Below are positions 60,867 through 64,000 of a stretch of 64,000 nt of DNA, piece after piece; positions within the stretch are counted from its first letter, which is position 1, and each line of letters begins with the position of its first letter. The stretch covers positions 62,001-126,000 of the forward strand of contig CAIUOG010000110.1 of NCBI GenBank assembly GCA_903900705.1, written 5' to 3'. Both the position numbers and the translations under genes were made by a program. The DNA comes from an uncultured Acidobacteriia bacterium (GTDB lineage: Bacteria > Acidobacteriota > Terriglobia > Bryobacterales > Bryobacteraceae). A model generated the notes under the pieces. It worked only from the letters and a program-made list of their open reading frames with translations. It was not told where the DNA came from and ran no database searches.

Positions 60867-61645
60867 TTGGGCTGCAGGAACGAAAGCACCGCGTAGAGCA
60901 CGGGGAAGGTAAACAGCGAACTGTCAACGCGGTCAAGCATGCCGCCATGGCCGGGCAGCAGCCTGCCACTGTCTTTCACGCCGGCGCTGCGCTTGACGGC
61001 GGATTCCGCCAGATCCCCCAGTTGCCCCGCAATGTTCGCGAGCAGAGAGATCAGACCGGCTTTCAGAAACGAAGTTCCGGGAATGGTGAGCGGCAGGAAA
61101 ATCAGGCCGAAGATCATGGCGGCGCAGAGGGATGCAATGGCGCCCTCCCAGGTTTTCCCCGGGCTTACCATGGGCGCGAGCTTGCGGCGACCGAACCTCC
61201 GCCCAATGTAGTACGCGCCGGTATCCCCCGCCCAGTTCACCACCAGCGCAAACATCAGCCAGTAATGCCCCGAGTTCAGCTGCGGAGAGTTCAGATCGTG
61301 GATCAGAATCGCGGACTTCCACGCGCCGAAGATATAGAGGATTCCCAACACCAGCGCCCCTGCCCGCGGCACGGACTCCTCGAGCGAGGCGGAGGCAAGC
61401 GGCAGGCACATGGCCGCGATGGAGGTGAGAAACAGAATCACCGTGGCCTCGGCGGGAGGAGCGATCAGCAGCAGAAGTCCGGCTACAAAACCGAGGGGAG
61501 CAAAGGAACGGGTGATCGCCGCATATTCATGAAAGCAAAGCAGCGACACCATGGCGACCATGGCCAGAAAAACAGCCCACGGCGCGAAGATGACGGTATA
61601 GACGGTGGCCGGAACCAGGACCAGAGCCGTAAGAATGCGCTTCAT
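60863..61645 (-). CDS. cdsA: Phosphatidate cytidylyltransferase
   Basis: Multi-TM; VNWAGDTGAYYIGRRFGRRKLAPMVSPGKTWEG, KRSAGVKDSGRLLPGHGGMLDRVDS. Confidence 0.95.
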   Translation of the reverse strand: MKRILTALVLVPATVYTVIFAPWAVFLAMVAMVSLLCFHEYAAITRSFAPLGFVAGLLLLIAPPAEATVILFLTSIAAMCLPLASASLEESVPRAGALVLGILYIFGAWKSAILIHDLNSPQLNSGHYWLMFALVVNWAGDTGAYYIGRRFGRRKLAPMVSPGKTWEGAIASLCAAMIFGLIFLPLTIPGTSFLKAGLISLLANIAGQLGDLAESAVKRSAGVKDSGRLLPGHGGMLDRVDSSLFTFPVLYAVLSFLQPK

Positions 61646-62490
61646 TGCGGAACGGCGATTTCCTGAATTTCCTCATCCGGCAGCGGCTCTTCATCTTGAG
61701 ATGCCATCTCCGCCGCAGCTTCGGGCAGGCCGCCAAAGCGGCGCTCCCGCTTCTGGAAGTCCAGAATGGCGCGCAGCAGTTCCTCGCGATTGAAGTCGGG
61801 CCAGAGGGTGTCCGTCACGTAGAGCTCGGCATAGGCAATCTGCCATAGCAGGAAATTCGAAATCCGCATTTCTCCGGAGGTGCGGATCAGCAGATCCGGT
61901 TCCGGAAGGCCGGCCGTGTAAAGGCGGCGCGAAATCATCTCTTCGTCCACAACCAGACCAGCGAGCGAGCCGGCGATACGCGCTTCATCGATGATTGCGT
62001 TCACCGCATCCACCAGTTCGTTGCGCGCGCTGTAGTTGATGGCCAGGTTCAGGCACATGCCCGTATTCCGGGATGTCGCCCGTTCCACCGAGCGCAACTC
62101 TTCGTAAACGCGGGGGGGCAGGGCCTCCACCCGACCGCTCGATTGCAGGCGGATGTTGTTGCGCTGCAGATCCTGCAGCTCGTGGCGCAAATAAAACCGG
62201 AGCAGACGCCAGAGCATATCCACTTCAGTCCGGGGGCGCTTCCAGTTTTCCGCTGAAAAAGCGTAGAGGGTTAGAGCACGGACTCCCAGCCGGGAGCAAT
62301 CTTCCACAACGCTGCGAACCATCTGTACGCCAGCCCGATGCCCGGCAAAACGGGGCAGGCCGCGACGCTTCGCCCAGCGCCCGTTCCCATCCATAATGAT
62401 GGCAATGTGCGCGGGGATTCTGGCGGGGTCGAGGGCCAGCGCGAGCTCGCGTTCCTTACCGTCCGGCGAGAGCGCTTCGAGGAGCTTCAT
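61642..62490 (-). CDS. uppS: Isoprenyl (undecaprenyl-diphosphate) synthase
   Basis: HIAIIMDGNGRWAKRRGLPRFAGHRAG, LTLYAFSAENWKRP, DLLIRTSGEMRISNFLLWQIAYAELY; ATGA overlap with cdsA. Confidence 0.95.
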   Translation of the reverse strand: MKLLEALSPDGKERELALALDPARIPAHIAIIMDGNGRWAKRRGLPRFAGHRAGVQMVRSVVEDCSRLGVRALTLYAFSAENWKRPRTEVDMLWRLLRFYLRHELQDLQRNNIRLQSSGRVEALPPRVYEELRSVERATSRNTGMCLNLAINYSARNELVDAVNAIIDEARIAGSLAGLVVDEEMISRRLYTAGLPEPDLLIRTSGEMRISNFLLWQIAYAELYVTDTLWPDFNREELLRAILDFQKRERRFGGLPEAAAEMASQDEEPLPDEEIQEIAVPQ

Positions 62491-62598
62491 CAGCGTTCAA
62501 TTCGTAGCTTCCTTCCCATGGTACACCGTGGCGCAAAGCTCTGGCGAACGCAAAGGAGACCGGAGTTGAGCGGGCGCGGCGGGGGTTGGCTCGCGGGC

Positions 62599-63024
62599 CT
62601 ACCCTTGTAGCAGGGCAACTGTCCGTTCATCCTGACGTCCGCGAAAGTACTTGCGCAAAGCGGCCAGAAACGGCTCGTTATTGGTGGTAATCAGGAAGAA
62701 CAGCGTCATGCAGGAGTGGAACTTCAGGTGATCCGGCCAGGGAAATATCTGCCCCACAGAGAGCCCTTCCACCTCATTCACCAGAGCGGTGCACCGGATC
62801 AGCCTCGGCCCCAGCACCGGATGACTGAGGTACGCCGTGGCTTCGGCCTGGGATGCGATCCCGTAAAACTGTGCCTTTTCGCTCACTCCGAGACCCCGGA
62901 GTTGCGGAAAAACAAACCACATCCAGTGAGTCTGTTTTTCTCCCGCTCGCAGTTCCCGCAGCACCTGATCCATGCATGCATCCTGCGCTTCAACAAAACG
63001 CTGCAGATTGTACCGATCATTCAT
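62599..63024 (-). CDS. DUF1810 family protein
   Basis: LQRFVEAQDACMDQVLRELRAGEKQTHWMWFVFPQLRGLG, LKFHSCMTLFF. Confidence 0.88.
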   Translation of the reverse strand: MNDRYNLQRFVEAQDACMDQVLRELRAGEKQTHWMWFVFPQLRGLGVSEKAQFYGIASQAEATAYLSHPVLGPRLIRCTALVNEVEGLSVGQIFPWPDHLKFHSCMTLFFLITTNNEPFLAALRKYFRGRQDERTVALLQG

Positions 63025-63043
63025 GGCAATCTACAGACAATAA

Positions 63044-63078
63044 CAAAAAAAGGGGCCCGCCATGTCCGGCGAGCCCCT
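63044..63078 (-). terminator. Rho-independent-type terminator for the minus-strand PQQ-propeller gene
   Basis: Minus strand aaggggctcgcc-ggacat-ggcgggccccttttttt. Confidence 0.7.
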
Positions 63079-63097
63079 TTTCCAGACCAAAGCAGTT

Positions 63098-64000
63098 CTA
63101 TTTGGTACCAGGCAGTCCGAAACAGTACAAAATACTGTCGTAAGTCCCCAGATAAACCCGGCCATTCGCGACGGAAAGGCCACCGAAGTGCACCCAGCTC
63201 TTGATCTGATCGCCGCTGGAGTAAAGCTCCTTGCCGGTCTCGCCATCGAGCGCATACAGAGTGGCGTGTTTGGAAGCCGCAATGCGCAGCTTGCTCGAAT
63301 CACGCAGCCCGACGTCCGCATAAGCCTGCGTGGTGTTTTCGCCGCTGGCAAAACCATAAACCACGCCGTTTGCGATCACCGGCGGTTCCGCCTGATCCAT
63401 ATCGCGGGAAATCCAGGCCGGAGTCAGCTGCAGTTTGCCACCCTTTTCTTCCACCTTGAACGCGATCACCGCGCCGTGGGTGACGGGGCCGTTGGTGATG
63501 GGCACCTTCAGCTTGGGATGCACCGGTCCCCAGAAGGGCGTGAGCACCCAGCGGGTGCCTTTCGAGTCTTCCCAGCTCGCCATGGAACCCCAGATTCCGG
63601 CCGAGGCGAAATTCACTTCCTCATTGCAGAGAAGCGGGGTGCGGTCGAGCGGAGTCTGGTGGTCATCACCGCCGGGGTTCTTCGGATCCATCAGGTAAAC
63701 GCGGCATTCCTTGCTTGCCGTGACCATCAGTTCGCGCCCTTTATAAGTGAAGATCGCGGGGGTAACCTGGAAGTCCAGATCGCGTTTCTGCAGCCACGAC
63801 CAGTTGGAGGGAATGAAATAATCGGCAATTTTCAGTTCATCGCCGAAAATCTTGGCTCCCACCAGGCCGTTACCGTAGGTCTGCGTGTCTTTGTCATAGC
63901 GACCGTCACCGGTCGGCGCCCACGCGATGCCATTCGAGTCGATGGCGGCGCCGGTGCGACCCCAGAGTCCGCCGGACTTCGGGCTGGCGGTCAGAACTTT
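63098..64000 (-). CDS. PQQ-binding-like beta-propeller protein, 5' end outside window
   Basis: Frame stays open to 64000 ([37 protein letters not shown]...); [37 protein letters not shown] blades. Confidence 0.8.
   Translation of the reverse strand, partial: KVLTASPKSGGLWGRTGAAIDSNGIAWAPTGDGRYDKDTQTYGNGLVGAKIFGDELKIADYFIPSNWSWLQKRDLDFQVTPAIFTYKGRELMVTASKECRVYLMDPKNPGGDDHQTPLDRTPLLCNEEVNFASAGIWGSMASWEDSKGTRWVLTPFWGPVHPKLKVPITNGPVTHGAVIAFKVEEKGGKLQLTPAWISRDMDQAEPPVIANGVVYGFASGENTTQAYADVGLRDSSKLRIAASKHATLYALDGETGKELYSSGDQIKSWVHFGGLSVANGRVYLGTYDSILYCFGLPGTK

Overview
The window is a high-GC bacterial chromosome segment. Family content (large carboxypeptidase-regulatory/TonB-dependent receptor-like proteins, a TIGR03437-type secreted protein, PQQ dehydrogenases) looks acidobacterial, near Solibacter/Bryobacter; that is an inference from protein families, not a computed placement. 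It is almost fully coding. I see no rRNA, tRNA, CRISPR array, integrase or IS element. Main contents: (1) a c-type cytochrome/PQQ-dehydrogenase pair and two MacB/FtsX-like permeases without an ATPase; (2) an L-fuconate dehydratase and a double-domain rhamnogalacturonan acetylesterase-like SGNH hydrolase; (3) housekeeping genes (Do-like protease, alanine dehydrogenase, acyl-CoA dehydrogenase, Mrp ATPase, infA, wecB, cdsA, uppS); (4) a PspA/IM30 envelope-stress-type operon (DUF2170 - PspA - DUF4178-like - unusual lipoprotein with C-terminal RFGS repeats); (5) an L-rhamnose region in which rhaEW, a cupin, rhaB, lutABC and a small cytochrome c form one apparent operon, with rhaI-rhaM and a TonB-type receptor nearby and shared TGAAACG-type candidate operators; (6) accessory genes: a B3-like metallo-beta-lactamase, a deoxyhypusine-synthase-like enzyme, a pseudokinase-TPR protein, a GAF-glucan phosphorylase fusion, and an Rpn/PD-(D/E)XK nuclease with 12-bp repeats and a candidate internal start. 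The best leads are the PspA module, the rhamnose-to-pyruvate operon with its operators, the pseudokinase, and the Rpn gene. All family calls come from reading motifs; no database search was run.
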